Shown: positions 24,893-33,453, counted from the first letter of the stretch. The stretch is DNA of 64,000 nucleotides from Mycobacterium rhizamassiliense (GCF_900157375.1 NZ_LT721901.1:4545685-4609684); one strand, 5' to 3'. The notes: generated by a model from the sequence alone, not told the origin. Made by a program: numbers and translations.

Positions 24893-27199
24893 TTATCGGC
24901 CCGTCCGCTGATTGAACGGCTTGTCACGGTCGGGGTCGGTCTCGCGAGGCAACCCGAGCACGCGTTCGGCGATGATGTTGCGCTGGATCTCCGAGGTTCC
25001 GCCGGCGATGCAGTACTTCTTCATCTCCAGGAAAGAGCGTGTCCCCGAGGGCATCTCGGCGTCTTCTGGCCAGCCCAGTGAATACTTGGGTCGTAGGTCG
25101 ATGCGGACGCGGCCGGCGCGCTCGTGCAGGTCCGCGCTGACGAGTTTGCGCACCGAGTCGATGGCTCCGGGGTTGCGGTCCGGGGTGACGCTGGCGCGGA
25201 AGCTCGCGGCCTGCAGGGCCCGTTCGTCGACGAGCATGCGCTGCAATCGGTCTCGCACATCGGCGTTCTGCCACGCGCCGCCGTCGACCGCCTCGGCGAT
25301 GAGCTGATCGGCCACTCCGGGGCCCACGACGGGAGGGCCGGTGAGGCTGTTGCGCTCCTGCATCAGCGTGCTGATGCCGACCTTCCAGCCCGCGTTGAGC
25401 GGGCCGAGGCGCGCCGAGTCGGGCACCACGACGTCGGTCAGGAAGACCTCGTTGAACTCTGCATCGCCGGTCATCTGACGCAGCGGCCGCACCTCCACGC
25501 CGGGCGTGCGCATGTCGAGCAGGAAGTACGTGATCCCGGCGTGCTTGGGCAGCGTCGGGTCGGTGCGGGCCATCAGCAGCCCGAAGTCGGCGGTCTGGGC
25601 GAACGAGCTCCAGATCTTCTGCCCGTTGACCAGCCAGCGATCACCCTCGATCCGTACCGCCGTCGTCGCCAGGGAGGCCAGGTCGGATCCCGCGCCGGGT
25701 TCGCTGAACAGCTGACACCAGCGGTGCTCGCCGAGTGCGAGCGGCCGCAGGTAGGCCTCGCGCTGCTTGTCGGTACCCCACTGCAAGATTGTCGGGCCGG
25801 CCAGCCACACGCCGACGAAGTCCTCTTCGGGCCGGTCGACGCCGCGCCGGCGCAGCTCCGCGACCACGGCGCCGCCGTCGTCGCGGCCCATGCCCCGCCC
25901 GCCGCAGTGGGCCGGCCACGTCGGCGTCGACCAGCCGGCCTCGCCGAGCCGTCGGTACCAGTCGCGCCGACCCGGCGTGTACTTCTGCCCCGCCGCGGGC
26001 GCGGCGTTGTCGGCGGCGACCTCGTCGGTGAGGTTGTCGGCCAGCCAGCGCCGCAGTTCGCCAACTGCGGGCGAGGCAATCTGGTCGGGCGCGGGTTCCT
26101 TTGGTACTGGGGGGTTTTCCACCACCGCGGCGCCGAGCCGGTTGCGATGACCCGACGGCGTGTCGATGAGGTACTGGTCGGCCTTGGCGCGGCGCAGATA
26201 GAGGTGGGCGGCGTGCTCCCAGGTGTAGCCGATGCCGCCGTGCAACTGAATCATCTCGGCCGCGTTCTGCACTGCGGCCTCGCCGCACACCGCCGCCGCC
26301 ACGCCCACCGCGAATTCGGCGTCTGCCGCACCGGCGTCGAGCTGCCGGATCGCGTACCAGGCGCTGCCCGCCGAGAGTTCGGCGCGCACAGCGGCGTCGG
26401 CCAGACGATGCTTGAGCGCCTGGAACGCGCCGATCTGGCGGCCGAATTGGCGGCGATCGACGAGGTACTGCTTGGTGAGCGCCACGCATTGCTCGGCCAG
26501 CACCGCCTGTTCGGCGGCCAGCAATGCGGTCGCGCGCAGACGCACCCTCGCCAGGACGGCCGCGGCCCCTCCGATCTCACCGATCTGGCGGCCGGGCGCG
26601 CAGGAAAGGCGAACATTGGCCAGCGGCCGGCTGGGATCCAACGTGGATAGCCGCTGCCGGTCTACGCCCGCCGCGCCGGTCACAGCGAAAAGTGTTGTCC
26701 CACTGTAAGTCTCGGCCGCAATCAGCAAGAGGCCGGCGTCGGCGCCGTCACCGACGTGCCGGAATTCGCCGCTGACGGCCCAGCCTTCAGCGTCGCGCTC
26801 GGCGCGGCCGATGTCGTTGGCGACGGTGGCGGTCAGCTCGCCGGCGGCGATCCCGGGCAGCAACTCGTCGCAGGCCGCCCGATCCCCCGCGGCCAACAGG
26901 GCTTCGGCGGCAAGGCAGACGGTGGTGAAATACGGCACGGCCCCCAGCTCACGCGCGAGCTCCTCGCAGACGATGGCTTGTTCGGTGAGGCCGGCGGCGC
27001 TGCCGCCGAACTGTTCGGGAACCGCGATGCCCAGCAGGCCGAGTTCGGCCAGTGCGGCCCAGCCGGCGCGCCGCGCGGCGGCTGAGTCGGCGTCCCGCGC
27101 CTCGTCCAACGGGAGGTGCTTTGCCACCACCTTGCGCACCATGTCGCGGAGGTCGTCGAGTTCGGACGCAGCAGGAATCGCCTCCAACCCAACAGCCAT
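24893..27199 (-). CDS. Fused two-domain acyl-CoA dehydrogenase
   Basis: A 768-residue fusion of two acyl-CoA dehydrogenase domains (about 10-365 and 391-755) joined by a Pro-rich linker (NPPVPKEPAPDQ). Only the second half has a candidate catalytic Glu, in LMQERNSL (isovaleryl/long-chain position); the MCAD-type position is Gly in IAGGTSEIQR. The first half has RRQFGRQIGAFQALKHRLAD and HGGIGYTWEH but no base, so it is probably the structural partner, as in mycobacterial heteromeric enzymes and FadE34. It would oxidise a bulky CoA thioester. TAATGT at 27207-27212 and the TGTATACA palindrome precede the ATG. Confidence 0.88.
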   Translation of the reverse strand: MAVGLEAIPAASELDDLRDMVRKVVAKHLPLDEARDADSAAARRAGWAALAELGLLGIAVPEQFGGSAAGLTEQAIVCEELARELGAVPYFTTVCLAAEALLAAGDRAACDELLPGIAAGELTATVANDIGRAERDAEGWAVSGEFRHVGDGADAGLLLIAAETYSGTTLFAVTGAAGVDRQRLSTLDPSRPLANVRLSCAPGRQIGEIGGAAAVLARVRLRATALLAAEQAVLAEQCVALTKQYLVDRRQFGRQIGAFQALKHRLADAAVRAELSAGSAWYAIRQLDAGAADAEFAVGVAAAVCGEAAVQNAAEMIQLHGGIGYTWEHAAHLYLRRAKADQYLIDTPSGHRNRLGAAVVENPPVPKEPAPDQIASPAVGELRRWLADNLTDEVAADNAAPAAGQKYTPGRRDWYRRLGEAGWSTPTWPAHCGGRGMGRDDGGAVVAELRRRGVDRPEEDFVGVWLAGPTILQWGTDKQREAYLRPLALGEHRWCQLFSEPGAGSDLASLATTAVRIEGDRWLVNGQKIWSSFAQTADFGLLMARTDPTLPKHAGITYFLLDMRTPGVEVRPLRQMTGDAEFNEVFLTDVVVPDSARLGPLNAGWKVGISTLMQERNSLTGPPVVGPGVADQLIAEAVDGGAWQNADVRDRLQRMLVDERALQAASFRASVTPDRNPGAIDSVRKLVSADLHERAGRVRIDLRPKYSLGWPEDAEMPSGTRSFLEMKKYCIAGGTSEIQRNIIAERVLGLPRETDPDRDKPFNQRTGR

Positions 27200-27201
27200 T
27201 T

Positions 27202-27209
27202 TGTATACA
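27202..27209 (-). promoter_or_regulatory. GntR/FCD-type palindrome TGTATACA
   Basis: An 8-bp perfect palindrome lies between the candidate -10 (TAATGT on the minus strand) and the ATG at 27199 of the fused acyl-CoA dehydrogenase gene. It matches the tGTnnACa pattern recognised by FadR/FCD-type GntR repressors, one of which is encoded at 19901. Binding there would block the leaderless transcript. Confidence 0.5.
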
Positions 27210-27321
27210 TTAGAGACGAATTGACGGGTGTCAAGAGCGAGCGTCGAGCGCTATCCCCCGGGTTGTATGCAATCGGGCACGCGCGGTAGTCACGCCGCCC
27301 ATCGGCGCGGTGGCGACGTTC

Positions 27322-27558
27322 TCAGGCTTCGTAGGTGACCTGATACCAGTGCCGGACGGGCTTGTGGGTCGTGTCGGCCTGGCCCGTGTCCGTCGCGCTC
27401 ACCACGTTGACATCGGTCACGTCATGGTGCGCCTCGATGTAGCGCTCCAGCTCGTGAATGAGCGCGCCGTGCGGCCGATCCGGATTGGCTAAAGCTTTCG
27501 CCCGATGTGGTTGTGGCACCCCGACAATTATGCCGACGTATTCTTCGATGTGCAGCAT
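27322..27558 (-). CDS. Small conserved hypothetical protein (78 aa)
   Basis: A soluble 78-residue protein starting MLHIEEYVGIIVGVPQPHRA and ending RHWYQVTYEA. The alternating hydrophobic pattern suggests a small alpha+beta fold. Its ATG overlaps the TAA of the upstream membrane-protein gene (TAATG), so translation is coupled. No function is recognised; pairing with the membrane protein may be a family feature. Confidence 0.65.
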   Translation of the reverse strand: MLHIEEYVGIIVGVPQPHRAKALANPDRPHGALIHELERYIEAHHDVTDVNVVSATDTGQADTTHKPVRHWYQVTYEA

Positions 27559-28004
27559 TAGCTATTACCTTGTCCCGCAAGCTGGTTGGCCACGATTCGG
27601 CGCGCTTGCAATCCGACATAGCCGAGTACCAGTCCGGTTCCGATCTCGCCGGCGGCCGTCAGCCACGAGAACCAGGTGACGTTGACTCGGGGTCCGGAAC
27701 TGAAGCTGTCTTGATAGCCGGGCAGGAAAGTCGGCAGCACGTGCGCATAGGTAAATAGTGCGGCGCTACCGAAGCCCACATAGGTTGCGGCTTCAGCGGC
27801 CCATCGATGTCGTCCCAGCACCAACACCAACGCCATAACGACGAAAACACCTTGGATCATCCCGCCGACCATGACCGACGGCGGAGAGGCCGTCATCCCA
27901 CGCCGAAAGTGATCGACCCCGTGCAGTGCGAATGCCGCGGTGAAGGCGACCATCGCCACCGTCAGAGAACGGTCCGCGGACACCGGATTCGAGTTGTTGG
28001 ACAT
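27558..28004 (-). CDS. Four-helix membrane protein
   Basis: A 148-residue integral membrane protein with hydrophobic segments near residues 14-34, 44-62, 70-90 and 112-135. It carries HGVDHFRRGM in the first loop and a His/Arg-containing loop after the second helix. The fold resembles small DoxX-like or DUF4267-like proteins, but no family is certain. It heads a two-gene operon and has a TetR-type inverted repeat 19 nt upstream of its ATG, so it is probably induced by a ligand. Confidence 0.7.
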   Translation of the reverse strand: MSNNSNPVSADRSLTVAMVAFTAAFALHGVDHFRRGMTASPPSVMVGGMIQGVFVVMALVLVLGRHRWAAEAATYVGFGSAALFTYAHVLPTFLPGYQDSFSSGPRVNVTWFSWLTAAGEIGTGLVLGYVGLQARRIVANQLAGQGNS

Positions 28005-28022
28005 CTTTGTCTCCCAACGTTA

Positions 28023-28043
28023 TCTACTACGAACGGTAGTAGA
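28023..28043 (-). promoter_or_regulatory. TetR-type operator TCTACTAC-N5-GTAGTAGA
   Basis: A perfect 8-bp inverted repeat with a 5-nt centre (21 bp in all) just upstream of the membrane-protein gene that starts at 28004. Such TACTAC...GTAGTA palindromes are typical of TetR-family operators. No TetR gene adjoins it, so the regulator acts from elsewhere or has been lost. Confidence 0.65.
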
Positions 28044-28236
28044 CGAGGAGGTGGATGTAAACAACCGTGGCCCGCGTGCGGGCAAGTCAATAAGTGACGG
28101 GCGCGATAAATACCGGATTAGGCGAGCGATCGACGCGCCCCGATCGGTTACGGCGCCATCGATGCCAAGCTGAATAGGCGGTTAGCTAGAAGCTGATGAA
28201 GCGGCGGGAATCGGCCCGCCGGAAACTACGGAACCC

Positions 28237-28443
28237 TTAGGCCGAGGTGTCGGAGCCGGAGTACAGCCGGAAGTGACGATCGCCAACCGCGGCTTTGCTA
28301 GTCAATTCACTCGAGTCGCGCCGGGCCCGAAAAGAGGGGTGGCGGCGCATCGCTTCTTCGCGCTCTCGCTCGCGGCGGTGGGCAGCAATCCACGCAGGAT
28401 GTGACTGAAGGAAAATAACCGTTGCTCCGGATGTATTCGCCAC
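28237..28443 (-). CDS. Small hypothetical protein (68 aa)
   Basis: A GTG start at 28443 is preceded by a near-perfect ribosome site (GGAAGGAG) about 9 nt upstream. The product has a short hydrophobic opening (ATVIFLQSHPAWIAAHRR) followed by a highly charged Arg/Glu helix and a polar tail. No domain is recognised. The good ribosome site argues for translation; codon bias is weaker than in long genes. Confidence 0.5.
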   Translation of the reverse strand: MANTSGATVIFLQSHPAWIAAHRREREREEAMRRHPSFRARRDSSELTSKAAVGDRHFRLYSGSDTSA

Positions 28444-28704
28444 GATTGCCCACTCCTTCCAGAGCAAACCAACTCTGCCGCAAAGCTACGAACGTGTTAT
28501 CCGTTCGTGTCCAGGATGCCCAGCGAATGCTGAGACCAAACCAAGCGCGAGCATGAGAATTAGCCGTGAATTTGTCATAAAGCCCGAGCTAGTCCCGTGC
28601 TGTCGCCGGATTTGGAACCCGACCGCGATCCGAATGCTAACGACGGGCACCGACAAATTCGCGTTTCGACCCCGTACGGCCGCGGCTGCTATCGTCGCTT
28701 GCCT

Positions 28705-29550
28705 ATGCCTTCGATGGACCGTCGCCGCATGATGTTGACGACAGGGATCGGCGTGCTGGCGGCCGCGCTTCCCATCCCTGAGGCCCAGGCTCACCCGTCG
28801 CGGCCGGATGTTCCGGGCCGGATGCCACCGCCCAACGCGCCCAGCGGCCAGAGCGGGACCTACATCTTCTCCGACGAATTCGACGGGGCCGCCGGTTCGG
28901 CCCCCGATGCGTCCAAGTGGGCTGTGGCGACCGCCCGCGAGGTGATCAAGGACCCGACGTTTTGGGAGCGGCCCGAGAACATCGGGCAGTACCGCGACGA
29001 CCGCCGCAACGTGTTTGTCGATGGCAACTCCAATCTCGTCTTGCGCGCAGCGAAGGACGGCCCCACCTACTTCAGCGGCAAGGTGCAGAGCAATTGGCGT
29101 GGCGGCGTCGGCCACACCTGGGAAGCCCGCATCAAGCTGAACTGCCTCACCCCCGGCGCCTGGCCCGCGTACTGGCTGGGCAACCAGGACCAGGGCGAGA
29201 TCGACATCATGGAGTGGTACGGCAACGGCAAATGGCCTTCGGCCACCACCGTGCACGCGAAGGCGAACGGCGGCGAGTGGAAGACCCACAACATCGCGGT
29301 GGACAGCGCCTGGCATACCTGGCGCACGCAGTGGGACGAGGCGGGCATCCGGTTCTGGAAGGACTACAGCGACGGCGCGGCGCCCTACTTCGACGTGCCG
29401 GCGAGCTCACTGCCGGACTGGCCGTTCAACACGCCCGGCTACACCGCGTATCCCGTCTTCAACCTCGCGGTCGCCGGTTCCGGTGGCGAGGACCCGGGCC
29501 CGGGGACGTATCCCGCGGACATGCTCATCGACTGGATACGGGTTTGGTAG
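28705..29550 (+). CDS. Secreted GH16 beta-glucanase-like protein (Rv0315-like)
   Basis: A 281-residue exported family-16 glycoside hydrolase. The twin-arginine signal is MDRRRMMLTTGIGVLAAALP. The catalytic motif GEIDIMEWYGNG carries both Glu residues, and NVFVDGNSNLVLRA, GGVGHTWEARIKLN and YPVFNLAVAGSGG flank it. It closely resembles M. tuberculosis Rv0315, a secreted beta-1,3-glucanase-like antigen. The ATG at 28705 gives the usual short N-terminus; the open frame extends 36 codons upstream without family similarity. It converges on the lipoprotein gene at 29555. Confidence 0.9.
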   Translation: MPSMDRRRMMLTTGIGVLAAALPIPEAQAHPSRPDVPGRMPPPNAPSGQSGTYIFSDEFDGAAGSAPDASKWAVATAREVIKDPTFWERPENIGQYRDDRRNVFVDGNSNLVLRAAKDGPTYFSGKVQSNWRGGVGHTWEARIKLNCLTPGAWPAYWLGNQDQGEIDIMEWYGNGKWPSATTVHAKANGGEWKTHNIAVDSAWHTWRTQWDEAGIRFWKDYSDGAAPYFDVPASSLPDWPFNTPGYTAYPVFNLAVAGSGGEDPGPGTYPADMLIDWIRVW

Positions 29551-29554
29551 CCGG

Positions 29555-30211
29555 CTAGCCCGGGATTCGGTCCCCGGCGAACCACGCCTCCGACACCGTG
29601 CGGGTCTGCGGCGGCGGAAAGTGGGCGTCCGGTGCGCCCAGCGGCCCTACCTTGACCGTCCACGCCGCGCCCGAGCGGTCGATGCAGCTCTGCTGGCTGG
29701 GCAGGCACAGCACCGCCGGGTTTGAACCGAAGTCTTTTCCGCACCCGTAGGCGCCGGCGAACCCGTCGTCGCGCCCGCCCCAGGATCCGCCGTTGCGCAA
29801 CAGGCAGCGCGTGCCGTCGTCGAGCAACAGCGCGAACGGGTCCGGCGACGCCGTGGGTTGCACGGGCGGCAGCTGGCCCTGGTAGGCGACTCGATGCAGC
29901 CGCATGTCCCACGGATTGTCTACGCACAACAGCGATCCCGGCGTCGACGGCCAGCAGGTGGACGCGTCGGCGGCGCTCGGCGAGCACGCATAGACGTCGG
30001 CCACCACGGCCGACGGCGACGGTGTGCTGCAGTCGCTGACGGCGGGGACGGCGCCATCGGGTGGCGTCTCGTGGTATCCGTTGACGGCCTGCCCCTGCGA
30101 CCCGACGGCAACCGCCGTGATCTGTTGGGTCGTCGGGGGGTCGGCATGCGCAGGGCAAGCGGTCAGCGCCAGCACCGCAATTGCCGTGACGATGACCTGG
30201 ACTGCCTTCAT
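29555..30211 (-). CDS. Putative lipoprotein, intact copy of a duplicated family
   Basis: A 218-residue secreted protein. The signal peptide ends in a lipobox LTAC, so it is probably lipid-anchored. The mature part has paired cysteines and the blocks LLLDDGTRCLLRNGGSWGG, DGFAGAYGCG, AWTVKVGPLGA and HFPPPQTRTVSEAWFAGD. The same blocks occur in the damaged gene at 60190-60913, making this the surviving paralogue in the window. The ATG at 30211 is the only start that gives a signal peptide. Function unknown. Confidence 0.8.
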   Translation of the reverse strand: MKAVQVIVTAIAVLALTACPAHADPPTTQQITAVAVGSQGQAVNGYHETPPDGAVPAVSDCSTPSPSAVVADVYACSPSAADASTCWPSTPGSLLCVDNPWDMRLHRVAYQGQLPPVQPTASPDPFALLLDDGTRCLLRNGGSWGGRDDGFAGAYGCGKDFGSNPAVLCLPSQQSCIDRSGAAWTVKVGPLGAPDAHFPPPQTRTVSEAWFAGDRIPG

Positions 30212-30266
30212 CGGCCTAACCCTGCCCCACGATGGCCGCAAAGTGAACGGTCTGGCGGATAGCCGC

Positions 30267-31118
30267 CTAGACACCGGCAATCGGCCGCACGTCCGAATCC
30301 AGCGCGCGGCAGCGTTCCAGTAGCGCTGCCGTCGGTGGCTGGCGGAAGGCAAGCACCATGTGCGCGCAGCCAAGTTGCTCGAACGCGGGCAATAGGGCCA
30401 GCTGCTCATCCACCTGGTCGGGTTCCACCGGGTGCAGCGGCAGCTGCGCGGAACGCAGAACCTCGGCCGGCGGGCGCGCCATGTCGGCGCACACTTGGTC
30501 GAGTCGAGCGTTTACGGCGCCCCATCCTTCGGGCCCCTCATGTCCGGACATGTTCCAGATGTCGGCGTGCCGCGCAATGACCCGCAGCATCTCGGGCTTG
30601 GTCCCGCCTACGACGATCGGCGGATGCGGCCGCTGAAGGGGTTTCGGCTCGCACAGCGCACGCTCCAGGGTGAAGAACCGCCCGCTGAAGGTGACCGATT
30701 CTTCGGTCCAAAGCCTGCGAATCACGGTCAGCGCCTCGTCGACCATCGCGACCCGGGCGCCGGGGTCGGGAAAGTCGATCCCGTATCCGCGATGTTCGGC
30801 CTCATGCCAGCCGGCGCCAATGCCGAAGTTGAGGCGTCCGCCGGAAATGTGGTCGACCGTGACCGCCATCTTGGCGAGAATCGCCGGATTCCGATGGGTC
30901 ACGCCGGAGACCAGGCACCCGATCCGGGCCCGTTGCGTAACGGCGGCCATGGCGGCCAGCGTGGTCCAGCCTTCGTAGGTCGGGTCGGTATGTTCCTTCG
31001 GGCCGAGGAAATGGTCGTAATCCCAAAGCGCTTGAAAGCCAAGCCGATCGGCGGTACGCCACAACTGCTCGAGTTCGGAATAGTTGAAGCACTGGTCGAA
31101 CTTGACCGAGATACGCAT
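30267..31118 (-). CDS. LLM-class F420-dependent oxidoreductase
   Basis: A 283-residue luciferase-like protein with MRISVKFDQ, LWDYDHFLGPKEHTDP, VTVDHISGGRLNFGIGAGWHEAEH and PPIVVGGTKPEMLRVIARHADIWN. The GAGWHE and VGG(T) features are those of F420-dependent TIGR-type mycobacterial enzymes. A TATTAT box (31125-31130) ends 6 nt before the ATG, so the mRNA is probably leaderless. Paralogue of the gene at 353. Substrate unknown. Confidence 0.85.
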   Translation of the reverse strand: MRISVKFDQCFNYSELEQLWRTADRLGFQALWDYDHFLGPKEHTDPTYEGWTTLAAMAAVTQRARIGCLVSGVTHRNPAILAKMAVTVDHISGGRLNFGIGAGWHEAEHRGYGIDFPDPGARVAMVDEALTVIRRLWTEESVTFSGRFFTLERALCEPKPLQRPHPPIVVGGTKPEMLRVIARHADIWNMSGHEGPEGWGAVNARLDQVCADMARPPAEVLRSAQLPLHPVEPDQVDEQLALLPAFEQLGCAHMVLAFRQPPTAALLERCRALDSDVRPIAGV

Positions 31119-31223
31119 GTGGCGATAATAAGATCGCCGAGGCGTTTTAGGGCATCAAATATTGGCCGATGCGAGAAGTGCCTGTGACGCAACGTAACTC
31201 GGTTGTGCACGTTGCGATGTAGC

Positions 31224-32063
31224 TCAGTGGGTCAGCAGCGCGACCGCACTCGTGGGCTTGTTCCCCGGTGACCGCAGATCCGATTTGGGCGGCCAGGCAA
31301 GCGGGCGCATCCACAGCGGTAAGCGGCGCAGCCGGCCGGCGGCCGCGAGCACCGATTCGGCTTCGACGGTCCGCCAGCCGAGGTCTTCGAAGAAGGCCAG
31401 CCCGTTCTCGGGCGCGAATATGAACGGCGCGCTTTCGGCGATGCCGGCGACATTCTTGTTGATCCTCTTCTTCAGCCCGGGAAAGGCGAAATCAAGCATC
31501 CACCAGGCGACCTCGGGCCGCTTGATCGCGGCCGAAAGCGCGGTGATGTCACGGTATTCGAGGTACATCGACAGGCCCTCCGTCAGCACGAAGGCTTTTG
31601 TCGCGCCGGCCAGCGCCTCGTTGAAGAAGGCGTCCCGGGCGTCCGGATCGGCAAGGTCGACGGCGGTTCGGGTCAGCCGGCAACGCGGGGTCTGGTCGGC
31701 AAGCAGCTCGGTCTTTTCCGCAAGGAGCTTGGGCAGATCGGCCTCGATCCAGGTGAGCTCGGACGGAAGGTCCAGGCGATAGGGCCGGGTGTCCAGGCCG
31801 GCGGCCAGATTCAGCACGCGGTCGCAGCCGTTCGCGAGCGCGGCGGCGATGGCATCGTCGATGAGCTTGGTCCGCGCCACCAGCCACCAACCGTTGCGAT
31901 CCGTCCATGGAACGTTCGCGACGATGGCGCGGCCCTGCTCACCGGCCAGCCGCTCGGCGAGCGGGTCGTTGAACAACGCATCCGCTCGCGCCGACTCGGT
32001 CGCCCGATGCAGCGCGGTCCAGCGTGCGGTATCCGAAACATGGGTAATGGTGTGCTCAGCCAT
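31224..32063 (-). CDS. SAM methyltransferase, leucine-carboxyl-methyltransferase-like
   Basis: A 279-residue protein of the mycobacterial PPM1/OMT-type methyltransferase group: RVLNLAAGLDTRPYRLDLP (motif I), WIEADLPKLLAEK, and FVLTEGLSMYLEYRDITALSAAI. This family is expanded in mycobacteria and largely of unknown substrate. The ATG at 32063 matches the family start (MAEHTITHVSDTARWTALHRA); upstream frames are antisense to the next gene. It is divergent from the oxidoreductase at 32097, with a 33-nt gap. Confidence 0.85.
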   Translation of the reverse strand: MAEHTITHVSDTARWTALHRATESARADALFNDPLAERLAGEQGRAIVANVPWTDRNGWWLVARTKLIDDAIAAALANGCDRVLNLAAGLDTRPYRLDLPSELTWIEADLPKLLAEKTELLADQTPRCRLTRTAVDLADPDARDAFFNEALAGATKAFVLTEGLSMYLEYRDITALSAAIKRPEVAWWMLDFAFPGLKKRINKNVAGIAESAPFIFAPENGLAFFEDLGWRTVEAESVLAAAGRLRRLPLWMRPLAWPPKSDLRSPGNKPTSAVALLTH

Positions 32064-32096
32064 AGGTGGGTTATAGCACTGGCGTAGCGTGCGCTC

Positions 32097-33119
32097 ATGC
32101 CCGATCGCAATCGCCGCTTCCTGCTCCGCGAGCGCCCCTCGGGGCGCATCGGCCCGGAGACCTTCGAACTCGTCGAGGAGGCGGTGCCCGAGATCCGGGA
32201 CGGCGAAGCGCTGGTGCGCGTCGACTGGATTTCGCTGGATCCGACCAACCGCACCTGGATCAACGACACACCCACTTACCTGCCCCCGGTGGGCATCGGC
32301 GAAGTGATGCGCGCGGGCGGGCTCGGCGAGGTCGTCGCGTCCAAGAACCCGAACTATCCCGTCGGTCAGATCGTGCAGGGCCTCGTCGGCTGGCAGGAGT
32401 ATCTGGTCGCCGCGGACACGCAGCCGCTGTTCGGAGTCGATGTCGCCGAGGGTGTTTCGCCGAGCGCCTACATGGGCGCGCTCGGCACGACCGGCCTGAC
32501 GGCGTGGATCGGGATCCGCGACATCGGCAAGCCGCAGCCGGGCGACACCGTCGTCGTCTCGGCCGCCGCCGGAGCGGTCGGCTCGATCGCCGGCCAGCTC
32601 GCCAAGGCCGACGGGGCGCGCGTCGTCGGGATCGCCGGGGGCCCGGACAAATGCCGGCTGCTCACCGAGGAACTCGGTTTCGACGCTGCCGTCGACTACC
32701 GCGCCGACGATTGGGTCGCTCAGCTCAAGGCGGCGACGCCCAAGGGCATCGACGTCGACTTCGAGAATGTCGGCGGCGTCATTATGGACGCGGTGTTCGC
32801 CCGCCTCAACGTCGGCGCGCGCGTGGCGTTGTGCGGCTTGATCTCCGGCTACAACGAAGCCGACCCGCCGACCGGGCCACGCGCATTCGGCAACCTGTTG
32901 ATTCAGCGTGCGACGCTGCAGGGCTTCATCGTGCTCGACCATCTCGGCCGCACCGCCGAGGCGAACCGCGAGATCGCCGGACTGATCGCCGATGGGCGGC
33001 TCACGCCGCTCGAGACCGTCGTCGAGGGCTTCGAGCAGCTCCCGACGGCGATCAACATGCTTTTCGACGGCAAAAACGTCGGCAAATTGATGGTCAAGAC
33101 TGGTTTACCAGCGCAATAA
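32097..33119 (+). CDS. NADP-dependent medium-chain oxidoreductase (CurA-like)
   Basis: A 340-residue MDR-superfamily enzyme without structural zinc. It has the GALGTTGLTAWIGIRDIG segment, the cofactor loop VSAAAGAVGSIAGQLAK, the FDAAVDYRADDW segment, and GFIVLDHLG near the end. This pattern fits NADP-dependent alkenal/one oxidoreductases (prostaglandin-reductase/CurA group), which reduce C=C bonds of enals and enones. TAGCGT at 32085-32090 sits 6 nt from the ATG, giving a leaderless start. Confidence 0.85.
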   Translation: MPDRNRRFLLRERPSGRIGPETFELVEEAVPEIRDGEALVRVDWISLDPTNRTWINDTPTYLPPVGIGEVMRAGGLGEVVASKNPNYPVGQIVQGLVGWQEYLVAADTQPLFGVDVAEGVSPSAYMGALGTTGLTAWIGIRDIGKPQPGDTVVVSAAAGAVGSIAGQLAKADGARVVGIAGGPDKCRLLTEELGFDAAVDYRADDWVAQLKAATPKGIDVDFENVGGVIMDAVFARLNVGARVALCGLISGYNEADPPTGPRAFGNLLIQRATLQGFIVLDHLGRTAEANREIAGLIADGRLTPLETVVEGFEQLPTAINMLFDGKNVGKLMVKTGLPAQ

Positions 33120-33135
33120 ATGCGACCCTACTGGC

Positions 33136-33453
33136 ATGCAATTTGTGCGTGTAGCCGCGGCGCTCGGCTTCGCCATCGCCGCCCCGGTTGTGCTGATGGG
33201 GACCCCTTCCGCTCACGCTGAAACCGGCATGAACGGCTTCCTTGCGTGCGTACAAAAGGCCGGGGTGCCGCCGAGGCCGCACCCGCAGGATTGGGCGCGC
33301 ACTCTGCACGTCATCATCAACGATCTGAACGGCGCCGTACCTCCTGACCAAATCACCGCGAGATTGGTGACTATGGGGGCCAACCCGCACGATTCCGCGG
33401 CCGAAGTGCAGTGTGCCGTGGAAAACCAGCCGCCGGAGTTTTACTCCCCGTAG
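33136..33453 (+). CDS. Small secreted protein, DUF732-like
   Basis: A 105-residue exported protein with a signal peptide to about residue 28 (AHA before ETGMNGF). The mature part has two cysteines (FLACVQKAG and VQCAVE) probably joined by a disulphide. The helical pattern is that of mycobacterial DUF732 secreted proteins, which are of unknown function. It starts 16 nt after the oxidoreductase stop and may be cotranscribed with it. Confidence 0.7.
   Translation: MQFVRVAAALGFAIAAPVVLMGTPSAHAETGMNGFLACVQKAGVPPRPHPQDWARTLHVIINDLNGAVPPDQITARLVTMGANPHDSAAEVQCAVENQPPEFYSP

Noticed and set aside
28051..28173. 40-codon frame from GTG 28051 after GAGGAG, and an ATG-TAA at 28054
   Set aside because: The ribosome site touches the start codon, the peptide is Arg-rich without pattern, and the region is the spacer upstream of the membrane operon.
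31220..31230. TAGCTCAGTGG, like the D-arm of a tRNA
   Set aside because: No matching anticodon arm, T-arm (GGTTCGA) or acceptor stem follows; it overlaps the end of a methyltransferase gene. Probably chance.
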